The translations under genes and the position numbers were made by a program. Positions 12,355 to 19,290 of a stretch of 20,608 nucleotides of DNA are shown in pieces. The notes beneath the pieces were generated by a model. The model made no database searches. It saw only the letters and a program-made list of their open reading frames with translations, and was not told where the DNA came from. This DNA comes from a virus: positions 1 through 20,608 of the IMG/VR virus record IMGVR_UViG_3300032675_001641. One strand, given 5' to 3'. How positions within the stretch are numbered: the first letter of the stretch is position 1; each line of letters opens with the position of its first letter.

Positions 12355-14087
12355 TGGGTGCTGTTGCGGAAATGATCGAAGAAATACGCACTGGCGTACC
12401 TGTTCGGCGTCACGGTGGCAATGGCGATCCCGTTGCCAGCCGCAAGGCGTTTACCTGGTACAGTGGCTATGACGCCACCAAGCCCAAGGGGAGACGTTCG
12501 GCGCCTTCTGCCCTTGTCCGCGATGAGGACCGCGAACTCCCGCCAGCCTCGCGTCGTGCCGCCGTTACCGCAACCCGCGACATCCAGCGTAACTTTGCCG
12601 TGGCGGCTTGGGCCATTCGGCGTCATCTGGACTATGTGACGGACTTTCGCCTCAAGGTGAAGACGGGAGATTCTGGCGCCGATAAAAAAATTAGGGCGTT
12701 CTTGGAGAAGTGTGCCAAGAAGGAAAACTTCGATGTTGCCGGTCGGCATCCGTTGATGGAAGCGACCCGCATGGCCGAAGCCCGTTGCATAGTTGATGGC
12801 GACATCGGCTATATGAAGCTTAGCAGCGGAAAGGTTCAGTGGATTGAAGGGGATCGAATTCGCACCCCCTACTGCGGCCTGCCGGGCGATATTGACGCTG
12901 CATTGGTCAATCACGGTGTTATTATAAACCGCAACCAGGGCGGTAAGGCTATCGGATATATCCTCTGCAAGCGGGCCAACACGAATGATATGGGGTACAC
13001 CGGGCAGGATATGGTTTTCGAGAAGGTGATTCCGGCCCAATGGCTTTACCTTCATGCGAACTGGGATCTTGGCCGTTTCGATCAAGTGCGCGGCATCTCG
13101 CCTTTGTTGAGCGCCTACAACACTTACCGCGACGTGTATGAAGGCATCGACTTCGCCCTATTGAAGCTCAAAGTTGCCTCGATTCTCGCACTCGCTGTTT
13201 CGCGTAATGCCAGTCCCGAAGAAAAGCCGCTCGGTCAAACCGGAGAAATAAACCCGCCGACGCCGGAGGGGCAGATTCCACCGCAGGGCACGATGGTTGA
13301 CGGCGGCAATGGCAACAACCCTGGCCCTACCGTTATTCCCGAAGCCCGCTACTCCGTAGATTTTGGCCTTGGACCGGCCCTGATGGACCTTGACCCAGGC
13401 GACAAAGCCGAGATTATCGAAAGCCACACTCCGTCTGCCGAGATGCAGAGTTTCCTTCCCATCGTTATCGGCCTGGCCCTCAAGTCATTGGATATTCCAT
13501 ACAACTGGTACGACGAAAAGTATGTCAACTTTTCCGGCGGCCGGCAAGCTTGGATCACCTACGAAAAGTCAGCCAAAGCCAAGCGTTCCAACGTCAAAGC
13601 GATGCTGCATGATTGGACGGAGTGGCGGCTACAGGTCGGCATAGATGATGGGGAAATAAAATTACCAAAAGGCATGACGCCCGCCGACGTGTTCGATTGG
13701 CGTGCTGCCGGCACCCCATGGCTTGATCCTCTTAAAGAGGTTCTCGCCAATGATGCCGCGATTGAAGGCGGCCTGACATCTCCGCAGCGGGTTATAGAAG
13801 CCAACAGCGATGCAGACGCCGAGGAAATTCTCGACGAGCAAGCCGAGTGGTTGGAAATGCGGAAGAAGCGTGGAATGCCGCCTCCGGTATGGGCGATGAG
13901 TGAGCGTCAGATTGTCGCCGGCGAACAGAACGCCGAAAAAGAAGCCGAGATTGAAAAAACGGAAGATGAGCCGGCGACGAATGGCAAGGCAATCGCCAAC
14001 GTCAGGGGTAAGAGCCGCACTGCTCATAATCGCGCCTTGGCCCTGATGCTTGCCGAAGAACGCCACAATGGAGATTTCCATGACTGA
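12354..14087 (+). CDS. Portal protein, lambda family
   Basis: 577 residues; predicted dodecameric portal through which DNA enters and leaves the capsid. It matches the lambda gpB-type pattern: N-terminal TWYSGYDATKPKGRRS, PPASRRAAVTATRDIQRNFA with the conserved arginines, YVTDFRLKVKTGD, then the clip/wing region with GDIGYMKL and WIEGDRIRTP, VFEKVIPAQWLYLHANW, RFDQVRGISPLLSA and the late SFLPIVIGLALKSLDIPYNW. A charged, Glu-rich tail follows. It sits between gpW and the protease, the lambda order W-B-C. It overlaps the protease start by 8 bases. Confidence 0.9.
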   Translation: MGAVAEMIEEIRTGVPVRRHGGNGDPVASRKAFTWYSGYDATKPKGRRSAPSALVRDEDRELPPASRRAAVTATRDIQRNFAVAAWAIRRHLDYVTDFRLKVKTGDSGADKKIRAFLEKCAKKENFDVAGRHPLMEATRMAEARCIVDGDIGYMKLSSGKVQWIEGDRIRTPYCGLPGDIDAALVNHGVIINRNQGGKAIGYILCKRANTNDMGYTGQDMVFEKVIPAQWLYLHANWDLGRFDQVRGISPLLSAYNTYRDVYEGIDFALLKLKVASILALAVSRNASPEEKPLGQTGEINPPTPEGQIPPQGTMVDGGNGNNPGPTVIPEARYSVDFGLGPALMDLDPGDKAEIIESHTPSAEMQSFLPIVIGLALKSLDIPYNWYDEKYVNFSGGRQAWITYEKSAKAKRSNVKAMLHDWTEWRLQVGIDDGEIKLPKGMTPADVFDWRAAGTPWLDPLKEVLANDAAIEGGLTSPQRVIEANSDADAEEILDEQAEWLEMRKKRGMPPPVWAMSERQIVAGEQNAEKEAEIEKTEDEPATNGKAIANVRGKSRTAHNRALALMLAEERHNGDFHD

Positions 14088-15435
14088 CTTTCTCCCGACC
14101 GTCAATGTAGGCAATATGAATGTCCCACGGCTGGATGAGTATTTCGGCTTATGGGCCATGGAGCCTTCCCGTGGCATGGCCATGCTGCGCCGTGCCGCAT
14201 CAATGAACCTCGTGGAGCATGTGAGTCAAACGCCCCAACCACACCCGCACGAAGCGATTGGCGTGGCTCTGACCGAGCCGTTGAAAAAACCGGAGGACGA
14301 TAGCGAAGACGATAGCGAAGACGACGAGGAGCCATTGGCCGACGCCGAGATGCCGCACATCCGGGTAATTCATCTTTCTGGCACCCTGATGAAACAGCAA
14401 TCCAGCATGGATGAATCCACGTCCACCGTAGTTGCCCGCAAGCAGGTGAGAGAGGCCACTTCCGATCCATCCTGTATGGGCATTATGCTTGTGTGCGATT
14501 CTCCGGGCGGCAGCGTTTCCGGTGCATTCGATCTTGCCGACGAGGTTAGGAGTGCCGCCGCCGCCAAGCCATGCGTGGCGTTTGTGGAAGATCTGTGCGC
14601 TTCCGCATGCTATCTGATCGCAAGCCAATGCGAGGAAGTGTATTGCAACCATCCTACCGCCATGGTTGGTTCTATTGGCACCCTGATTGCCACCTATGAC
14701 GAAAGCGAAGCCGCCACAAAGGCCGGTATCCAGGCCAAAATTTACGCTACCGGCCCGCTCAAGGGCGCCGGATTTCCGGGTGCCAAAATCACCAAGGAAC
14801 AGGACGAATATTTCCAAAAGATCGTTGATGACACCCAAGTCCATTTCGCCGCATATGTCTGCGCCGGGCGTGATATGACCGCTAAGGAGGTTGAAAAGTG
14901 TGCCACTGGCGGCGTGTTCTCCGCAACGGAGGGGGCGGCCATGAAGCTGTGCGATGGCATTAAGACCTATGAGCAAACAATCGCCCGCATTAGCGAGATG
15001 GTCCAACAAAAAATAACCGCGGCAGGCTCGTTGCCGACCGCAATTTCTCAAAGAAAGGATGCTCATATGAGCAAAGAGACTCCCGCCGCGGTAGCCCCCG
15101 CTCCCGATGGCAAAGCGTTTTTGGCGGCCTTTGGCCCCCAGGGTGCCGTGTGGCATGTCGAGGGCAAGACCTTCGAGGAAGCTACCGCCCTGTATAATGA
15201 ATCCCAGGCCAAGTGCATTGCCGGCCTGGAAGATCAGATCAAAACCCTGAATACCGAGAATGCGGAACTCAAGGCCCGCATTGTCGGCCTGCGGGGTGCG
15301 TCGGTTCCGGTTTCCGCCGATGCTGCCGATGCCGATCCGGTCAATGCGAAGGTCGTTGATGGCCTGGATGCCAAGATTGGCAAGAATCTGGCCGCCGTGG
15401 CCCGTTCTATCCAGCTTCCCAAGGCGGCCAGATAA
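14080..15435 (+). CDS. S49 (SppA/lambda gpC-like) head maturation protease with fused scaffold region
   Basis: 451 residues; serine protease of family S49 that processes prohead proteins. After an N-terminal region and an acidic linker (DDSEDDSEDDEE, near 73-84) comes the protease domain: IRVIHLSGTLM, SDPSCMGIMLVCDSPGGSVS, then VAFVEDLCASACYLIAS, where S in C-A-S-A-C-Y is the expected nucleophile, NHPTAMVGSIGTLIATYD, and IYATGPLKGAG with the candidate lysine. The C-terminal third, from about residue 330, has a coiled-coil-like helix (LEDQIKTLNTENAELKARIV) and acts as scaffold in lambda. ATG 14080 is used because GGAG precedes it, not the TTG ten codons upstream. It contains an internal start at 15067, listed separately. 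Confidence 0.86.
   Translation: MTDFLPTVNVGNMNVPRLDEYFGLWAMEPSRGMAMLRRAASMNLVEHVSQTPQPHPHEAIGVALTEPLKKPEDDSEDDSEDDEEPLADAEMPHIRVIHLSGTLMKQQSSMDESTSTVVARKQVREATSDPSCMGIMLVCDSPGGSVSGAFDLADEVRSAAAAKPCVAFVEDLCASACYLIASQCEEVYCNHPTAMVGSIGTLIATYDESEAATKAGIQAKIYATGPLKGAGFPGAKITKEQDEYFQKIVDDTQVHFAAYVCAGRDMTAKEVEKCATGGVFSATEGAAMKLCDGIKTYEQTIARISEMVQQKITAAGSLPTAISQRKDAHMSKETPAAVAPAPDGKAFLAAFGPQGAVWHVEGKTFEEATALYNESQAKCIAGLEDQIKTLNTENAELKARIVGLRGASVPVSADAADADPVNAKVVDGLDAKIGKNLAAVARSIQLPKAAR
15067..15435 (+). CDS. Nested in-frame scaffold protein (Nu3-like)
   Basis: Inside the protease gene an AAAGGA (15054-15059) lies 7 nt before an in-frame ATG (15067), opening MSKETPAAVAPAPDGKAFLA and running to the same stop, 122 residues. 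The product holds the helical, coiled-coil-like part and an Ala/Asp-rich end. In lambda the scaffold Nu3 is made from just such an internal start within gene C. The ribosome binding site is as good as those of the major capsid gene, so independent translation is likely. The separate product is inferred. Confidence 0.6.
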   Translation: MSKETPAAVAPAPDGKAFLAAFGPQGAVWHVEGKTFEEATALYNESQAKCIAGLEDQIKTLNTENAELKARIVGLRGASVPVSADAADADPVNAKVVDGLDAKIGKNLAAVARSIQLPKAAR

Positions 15436-15460
15436 TCAAGGCCGAAGGAATTTTTGACCC

Positions 15461-15474
15461 GGCCGGAAACGGCC
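15461..15474 (+). promoter_or_regulatory. GNRA-capped hairpin upstream of capsid gene
   Basis: GGCCG-GAAA-CGGCC, a 5-bp GC stem closed by a GAAA tetraloop, ends 6 nt before the AAAGGA ribosome binding site of the major capsid gene. It has no T run, so it is not a terminator. An mRNA-stabilising or ribosome-site-exposing role is inferred. Confidence 0.45.
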
Positions 15475-15495
15475 ACTCTGAAAGGATTATATACC

Positions 15496-16644
15496 ATGGT
15501 TGATACAAACGTATCCGTGGTCGTTCCGGGCAACCGGATTACCCTGTTGGACATCGTGAAGGCCAATGGCAGCGACGGCGTTGTCGGGCTGGTCGATGAA
15601 ACCATCCGCGCTCACCCCGAAGTGATGGTCGGGGCGGCGCGCACTATCAAGGGCATCAACTACAAGACCCTGATCCGCAAGAGTCTTGGCAGTGTCGCGT
15701 TCCGCGACTTCAACAGCGGGAGCGGCGTGGTCAAGGCGACCTACGACAATCAGTTGATTGAGACCTTCCTGCTCAATCCGCGTATCGAGGCCGACAAGGC
15801 GGTTGCCGATGCTGCCGAAGACGGTGCCGAAGCCTACATCTCCATGGAAGCCACCGCCGTCATGGAAGCCTCCATGCAGCTCCTCGGCCGGCAGTTCTAT
15901 TACGGCCGCCGCACCGCCGAGAATGGCGACCTCAAGGGACACCCCGGCCTGCTGGATTATGTCGATCCGGCGTTCGTCTACCCCGCCGGCGGTAGTTCCG
16001 TCACGACCAACGTCACGACCTCATCGGGAAGCGCCACGCTTTCTAGTGTCACCGTGACGGGCATTGTGGTCGGTATGCAGATCACCGCAACGGGCGTCCC
16101 CGTCGGCACGCTCGTTACCGCCGTTGGCACCAACACCGTGACCATGAGCGCCAACGCCACGGCCACCGGGACCGTTTCCGGCACGTTCGACGGTTGCTCC
16201 TCGGTTTACTTCGTCGCCTTCGGCCAGAACAAGGTCCAGTGGGTGTTTGGCAACAACGGGCAGATGGCCATGGCCCCCACCCGCATCGGCGACATTTTCA
16301 CCCCCGATGGCGGCCACGTCACCGGGTATATCAGCGAGTTGGAGGCCCGCCCCGGCCTGCAATGCCTCAATCGCTACTCCATCGTCCGCATCCAGGGCCT
16401 CACCGGCCAGGCCGGCTATGGCCTGACCGATGCCAAGCTCGGTTCCGCCCTGGCTCTGCTGCCCGCGGCGTTCCGCCACACGATCAGTGACATTTTCATG
16501 TCCGTTCGTTCCGGCGAGCAACTCCGCGCCAGCCGTACCGCCGTGAACCCGACCGGCGCTCCCGCTCCTACGCCGGTGGATTTCGAGCAGATTCCCATAC
16601 GGTACTCTGACTCGATCTCCAACGTGGAGCCTGACAGCCTGTAA
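15496..16644 (+). CDS. Major capsid protein with inserted beta domain
   Basis: 382 residues; shell subunit of the head, recognised by position after the protease and scaffold and by the sequence VGLVDETIRAHPEVMVGAAR, RTIKGINYKTLIRKSL, DKAVADAAEDGAEAYISME, GRQFYYGRR and GHPGLLDYVDP, a pattern I associate with capsid proteins of Planctomycetota-type phages; the core likely has the HK97 fold. Residues about 168-232 form a Thr/Val/Ser-rich insertion (VGMQITATGVPVGTLVTAVG, NTVTMSANATATGTVSGTF), after which the core resumes with SVYFVAFGQNKVQWVFGNNG. The ATG at 15496 has AAAGGA 9 nt upstream; a TTG at 15454 is unlikely. Confidence 0.82.
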   Translation: MVDTNVSVVVPGNRITLLDIVKANGSDGVVGLVDETIRAHPEVMVGAARTIKGINYKTLIRKSLGSVAFRDFNSGSGVVKATYDNQLIETFLLNPRIEADKAVADAAEDGAEAYISMEATAVMEASMQLLGRQFYYGRRTAENGDLKGHPGLLDYVDPAFVYPAGGSSVTTNVTTSSGSATLSSVTVTGIVVGMQITATGVPVGTLVTAVGTNTVTMSANATATGTVSGTFDGCSSVYFVAFGQNKVQWVFGNNGQMAMAPTRIGDIFTPDGGHVTGYISELEARPGLQCLNRYSIVRIQGLTGQAGYGLTDAKLGSALALLPAAFRHTISDIFMSVRSGEQLRASRTAVNPTGAPAPTPVDFEQIPIRYSDSISNVEPDSL

Positions 16645-16661
16645 TCGGCCGTGAACAATGC

Positions 16662-16676
16662 CCCGCAAAAAGCGGG
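16662..16676 (+). promoter_or_regulatory. Hairpin between capsid and decoration genes
   Basis: CCCGC-AAAAA-GCGGG, a 5-bp perfect stem with an A5 loop, lies between the capsid stop and the AGAAAGGAG site of the next gene. No T run follows, so it is more likely an mRNA-stability or spacing element than a terminator. Confidence 0.4.
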
Positions 16677-16704
16677 ATGACCCTCAACAAGAAAGGAGCC
16701 GATC

Positions 16705-17133
16705 ATGGCTCTCGTAAATCAAGGTTTCAAGGTTCGTGACGCGGCCGTATCTCCGGCCCTCTTGCCTCTGCCCACCGCTGGCGCCACCGTCAACACCGCT
16801 GTCATTGACACGGTGAATCAGGGCGTCGGCGATTTTCTCGCGGAAAGCGAGTTGTCGCTGAAGGCTCCGGCTTTGACGAGCACGCAGCTTGCCAACACCA
16901 ACGCGACGATGACATACAACATTCAGCACGTCTCTGACACCAACGGGACGTGGGTGAATTTGTTTGCATCGTGCATCGTTCAGACCGGAAGTACAAACGG
17001 TGCCGTCGCCGCGACTTTCACGTCCCGGCTGCCGACTGGCGTTTCCCGCTACATCCGGGCACAGGCCGTGAGCGCCGGCAGCAACGCCGCCGATTGCAGC
17101 GGTTCTTCGATGCAGTTTGATCTCCTCATGTAA
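16705..17133 (+). CDS. Decoration-like virion protein A
   Basis: 142 residues, beta-rich, directly after the capsid gene and with the strongest ribosome binding site in the region (AAAGGAG), pointing to high expression. Key pieces are SLKAPALTSTQLANTNATMT and SRYIRAQAVSAGSNAADCSG. The next gene is a diverged paralogue sharing APALT-TQLAN, the MTYN strand and the R-Y/F-I/V-R strand. I infer a head decoration or cement protein from position, size and abundance signals. I cannot name a family with certainty. Confidence 0.6.
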   Translation: MALVNQGFKVRDAAVSPALLPLPTAGATVNTAVIDTVNQGVGDFLAESELSLKAPALTSTQLANTNATMTYNIQHVSDTNGTWVNLFASCIVQTGSTNGAVAATFTSRLPTGVSRYIRAQAVSAGSNAADCSGSSMQFDLLM

Positions 17134-17140
17134 GCGGATC

Positions 17141-17172
17141 AAGGGGTGCGTTCGCAAGGGCGCACCCCTTTT
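17141..17172 (+). terminator. Rho-independent terminator after decoration protein A
   Basis: AAGGGGTGCG (17141-17150) pairs perfectly with CGCACCCCTT (17161-17170) around a 10-base loop, followed by TTTT and then CCCCC. The 10-bp GC-rich stem is strong while the T run is short. It sits 8 bases after the stop of the first decoration gene, so it may trim expression of downstream head-tail genes relative to capsid and decoration. Confidence 0.7.
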
Positions 17173-17193
17173 CCCCCTTTGCCTGGAGGCGTT

Positions 17194-17859
17194 ATGTCTA
17201 CCCCCGGACCTCGCGGTAGAAGTTACACTGGTTCGCTTGCATTACCAAATGGAGCGGCCACCACAACCAGCACGCCGGTTGACCTTAGTATGTTCCTGGT
17301 GACACTGGGCGACGTGCCTATTACCATTACCGCCCCCGCGTTGACAACTGCCCAGTTGGCCAATGGCAATACGATGACATATAACGTCAAGGGTTCCAAC
17401 ACCTACGAATTCGCCATCGAAAAGACAGTCAACCTCAAGGCCCTTGTTCAATCCTATTCTGCCGGGCCGATCTCTGGCGTTGGCTCTGTCGCTGTCGGCG
17501 CCCATTCGGGCACCTTCACCCAGGCCACGACTACGGCTGTGGCGGCGCCCCCGCCCGTAGGCGTGAACACGTCAAGGGCAACATTGAGCGTCACTGTGAC
17601 TGCTAGCGCCGTCGCCTCGATTGGCGTCCTTACCGCTGGTGCCGGGTACGTGACCGCCCCGGCAATAACGATTGTGGATTCAGGTGCCCCGACTAATACA
17701 TGTGCCGCAACGGCCTCTTTGGCTTATGTCGGCATAGCGTCCAGTCAAGCAACAGTTTCCCTCGGACGTAAATTGGCCCGCTTTGTCCGATTGGAAGCCG
17801 TCAATTCCGGCAGTGGCAATGCCAGCGGCGCCACGGCCACTTTTGATATCGAAGCATGA
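17194..17859 (+). CDS. Decoration-like protein B, paralogue with inserted domain
   Basis: 221 residues. It shares with the preceding protein ITAPALTTAQLANGNTMTYN (44-63) and the C-terminal ARFVRLEAVNSGSGNASG (195-212), so the two genes look like an old tandem duplication. Between these, about 90-180, it has extra sequence with ASIGVLTAGAGYVTAPAITI and an alanine-rich strand, a motif of the G-G-x-G-Y-x-x-A-P type known as a small repeat domain in phage and surface proteins. I use ATG 17194 because TGGAGG precedes it; the GTG at 17146 would lie inside the terminator. Likely a virion surface protein; function inferred. Confidence 0.58.
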   Translation: MSTPGPRGRSYTGSLALPNGAATTTSTPVDLSMFLVTLGDVPITITAPALTTAQLANGNTMTYNVKGSNTYEFAIEKTVNLKALVQSYSAGPISGVGSVAVGAHSGTFTQATTTAVAAPPPVGVNTSRATLSVTVTASAVASIGVLTAGAGYVTAPAITIVDSGAPTNTCAATASLAYVGIASSQATVSLGRKLARFVRLEAVNSGSGNASGATATFDIEA

Positions 17860-18245
17860 GCGAAATAGCGGAAATCATGGATGATATGGCCGATATCGCC
17901 GACGAAATAGCCGGCGATTCGGTCGTTTATACTCCGCTCCGCGGCGCTCCATTCCGCGTCCCAGCCGTTCCAGGCCCCACGACGCGAATCGTGGCGACGG
18001 GCGAAGAGATCGCACTGAGCCGTGAAGAACGGATTTTTGGTATCCGCGCGTCGCTACTGGCAATCGGCGGCGTGCCCTACGAACCGCGCATCGGAGATAT
18101 GATTGCTGAGACCGTCAACGGCGTGACGTACACCTATGCCGCCATGGTCCTTGATGGCAACAAAGACTGCTGGGCCTGGGCGGATCGTTACCGCACTCGC
18201 CGGCATATTCACACGAAACTGACTCTTCCGGCAGAGGCCGCATAA
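17856..18245 (+). CDS. Head-tail connector/completion protein
   Basis: 129 residues starting in an ATGA overlap with the previous gene. The N-terminus is an acidic, helical stretch (MSEIAEIMDDMADIADEIAG), followed by beta strands: EERIFGIRASLLAIGGVPYE, PRIGDMIAETVNG, and a C-terminal CWAWADRYRTRRHIHTKL. The pattern 'P-x-x-G-D-x-I ... W-x-W-x-D ... I-H-T-K' is one I associate with phage head-tail adaptor or joining proteins after the capsid cluster. The exact family is not certain. Its stop overlaps the next start (TAATG). Confidence 0.55.
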   Translation: MSEIAEIMDDMADIADEIAGDSVVYTPLRGAPFRVPAVPGPTTRIVATGEEIALSREERIFGIRASLLAIGGVPYEPRIGDMIAETVNGVTYTYAAMVLDGNKDCWAWADRYRTRRHIHTKLTLPAEAA

Positions 18246-18718
18246 TGTCCAGCGTCAACGCACAAATCGCTCAGGCTGTCGTAGACCGGCTCAATCAGTC
18301 GGACGTGCAGGCCATCACCAAGGCGACCGCCGACCGCACATGGGCGCCCCTGTTCAAACTGGAAGAGCTGGCCAAACTTCAACTTACCGTCTACGTGCCG
18401 GAAGACAAGTGCGAGCGTATTGGCCGCGAGGAAACCAAACACGAAAGCCTTATCCAGATCGGCCTGCAGAAGCGGCTTGGCGTGACGGCGAATCCTACCG
18501 GCCGCACCGCCATCGACAACGTGGAGCCCGATGCCCTGGTGGCCATCGCCGAGTACATTAACACCATCTGGCTACCCCAGGACGCCGACGCCTTCAGTAT
18601 CCCAACCATCAACGCCTCTGTTCTCAAAACCGAAATCAAGCCCCTTTGCGACCCTGACTATCTCCGCGACGAATCGCGGTTTTTTTCCCTGATTCATGTA
18701 ACCTTTGTTTGGGGCTAA
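18245..18718 (+). CDS. Tail completion/terminator-like protein
   Basis: 157 residues. Sequence VNAQIAQAVVDRLNQSDVQA at the N-terminus, a strand LQLTVYVPEDKCERIGREET, then HESLIQIGLQKRLG, VEPDALVAIAEYINTIW and a late SRFFSLIHVTFVWG. The order (amphipathic helix, beta hairpin, helix, terminal strand) and its place just before the tail tube gene fit the tail terminator (lambda gpU-type) that caps the tube and joins it to the head. The last codons contain a perfect terminator-like hairpin with T7 (18664-18686), listed separately. Confidence 0.55.
   Translation: MSSVNAQIAQAVVDRLNQSDVQAITKATADRTWAPLFKLEELAKLQLTVYVPEDKCERIGREETKHESLIQIGLQKRLGVTANPTGRTAIDNVEPDALVAIAEYINTIWLPQDADAFSIPTINASVLKTEIKPLCDPDYLRDESRFFSLIHVTFVWG
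18664..18686 (+). terminator. Intrinsic terminator inside the end of the tail-completion gene
   Basis: CCGCGA-CGAA-TCGCGG followed by seven T. The 6-bp perfect stem and T7 are as good as many functional terminators, yet they lie within coding sequence, ending 32 bases before the stop codon and just before the tail tube gene. Possibly an attenuator or the substrate of late antitermination. Confidence 0.55.
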
Positions 18719-18723
18719 GCCCC
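18711..18723 (+). promoter_or_regulatory. Stop-codon hairpin before the tail tube gene
   Basis: GGGGC-TAA-GCCCC places the TAA stop of the tail-completion gene in the loop of a 5-bp GC stem, immediately before the GGAG of the tail tube gene. It may influence initiation on the tail tube message or protect its 5' end. Confidence 0.35.
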
Positions 18724-18733
18724 GGAGAATCCA

Positions 18734-19261
18734 ATGAGCAACCCCCTTTTTTCCCTCGGCGCTAACGCCAAACTCTACTACGATCCGACCACCAGCAACG
18801 GAACCGTCACCGGCCACGTCAGTTGGGGCGGGACCGTCACCGGCGGCGTCCACGTCGGCGCCAACACCAACACCAACCTGGTCGAAATCAAGGGCGTCAA
18901 CGATGTCACCTTCGAGGGCGACAGCGAGACCACCGACGTTTCCGCCCGCGACGGCCAGGGCGAGAAGTGGGAGACCAAGGCGCTCAAGGTGACGAAACTC
19001 ACGGTCAAGCTGATCGACCGTGCCGGCACCGACAGCGGCCAGCAGGCGCTCTTCAGCAACTACCTGGACAACAGCGGCGAGTTTGTGTCGGTTGCGGCCC
19101 TCAGTGGCAATGCCTCCAACAGCGGAAGCTACGGCATTATCAGTGATTTTCAGGTGAAGGATTGGAAGCGGGCCGAGCCGATCAATGGCCACCAGGCCGT
19201 TGACATTTCGCTGATCCGTTGCCCGTCAACGACCCCGACAGAAGCCGTTCGCGTGCCATAA
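18734..19261 (+). CDS. Major tail tube protein
   Basis: 175 residues; predicted tube subunit of a long non-contractile tail. The signature is NLVEIKGVNDVTFEGDSETT, DVSARDGQGEKWETKALKVT and KLTVKLIDRAG, a beta-sandwich order common to tail tube proteins, followed by a C-terminal SGSYGIISDFQVKDWKRAEP and a DISLIRC strand. The N-terminus has a short internal repeat (GTVTGHVSWGGTVTGGVHVG). GGAG precedes the ATG. It is followed by the two-frame tail chaperone gene, as in lambda V-G-T order. Confidence 0.75.
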   Translation: MSNPLFSLGANAKLYYDPTTSNGTVTGHVSWGGTVTGGVHVGANTNTNLVEIKGVNDVTFEGDSETTDVSARDGQGEKWETKALKVTKLTVKLIDRAGTDSGQQALFSNYLDNSGEFVSVAALSGNASNSGSYGIISDFQVKDWKRAEPINGHQAVDISLIRCPSTTPTEAVRVP

Positions 19262-19290
19262 TTTTGCGTCATCACACAACAGGAGAAGTC

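Noticed and set aside
12345-13085. Minus-strand frame of 246 codons
   Set aside because: Antisense to the portal gene, which is well supported by motifs and coupled start.
14200-15156. Long minus-strand frame of 318 codons
   Set aside because: It lies opposite the protease gene, whose motifs and ribosome binding site are clear. The antisense protein has no recognisable domain.
16021-16668. Minus-strand frame of 215 codons, Gly/Ala/Arg-rich
   Set aside because: Antisense shadow of the capsid gene in GC-rich sequence, with no ribosome binding site or known motif.
18572-19192. Minus-strand frame of 206 codons
   Set aside because: Opposite the tail completion and tail tube genes; low-complexity composition typical of shadow frames.
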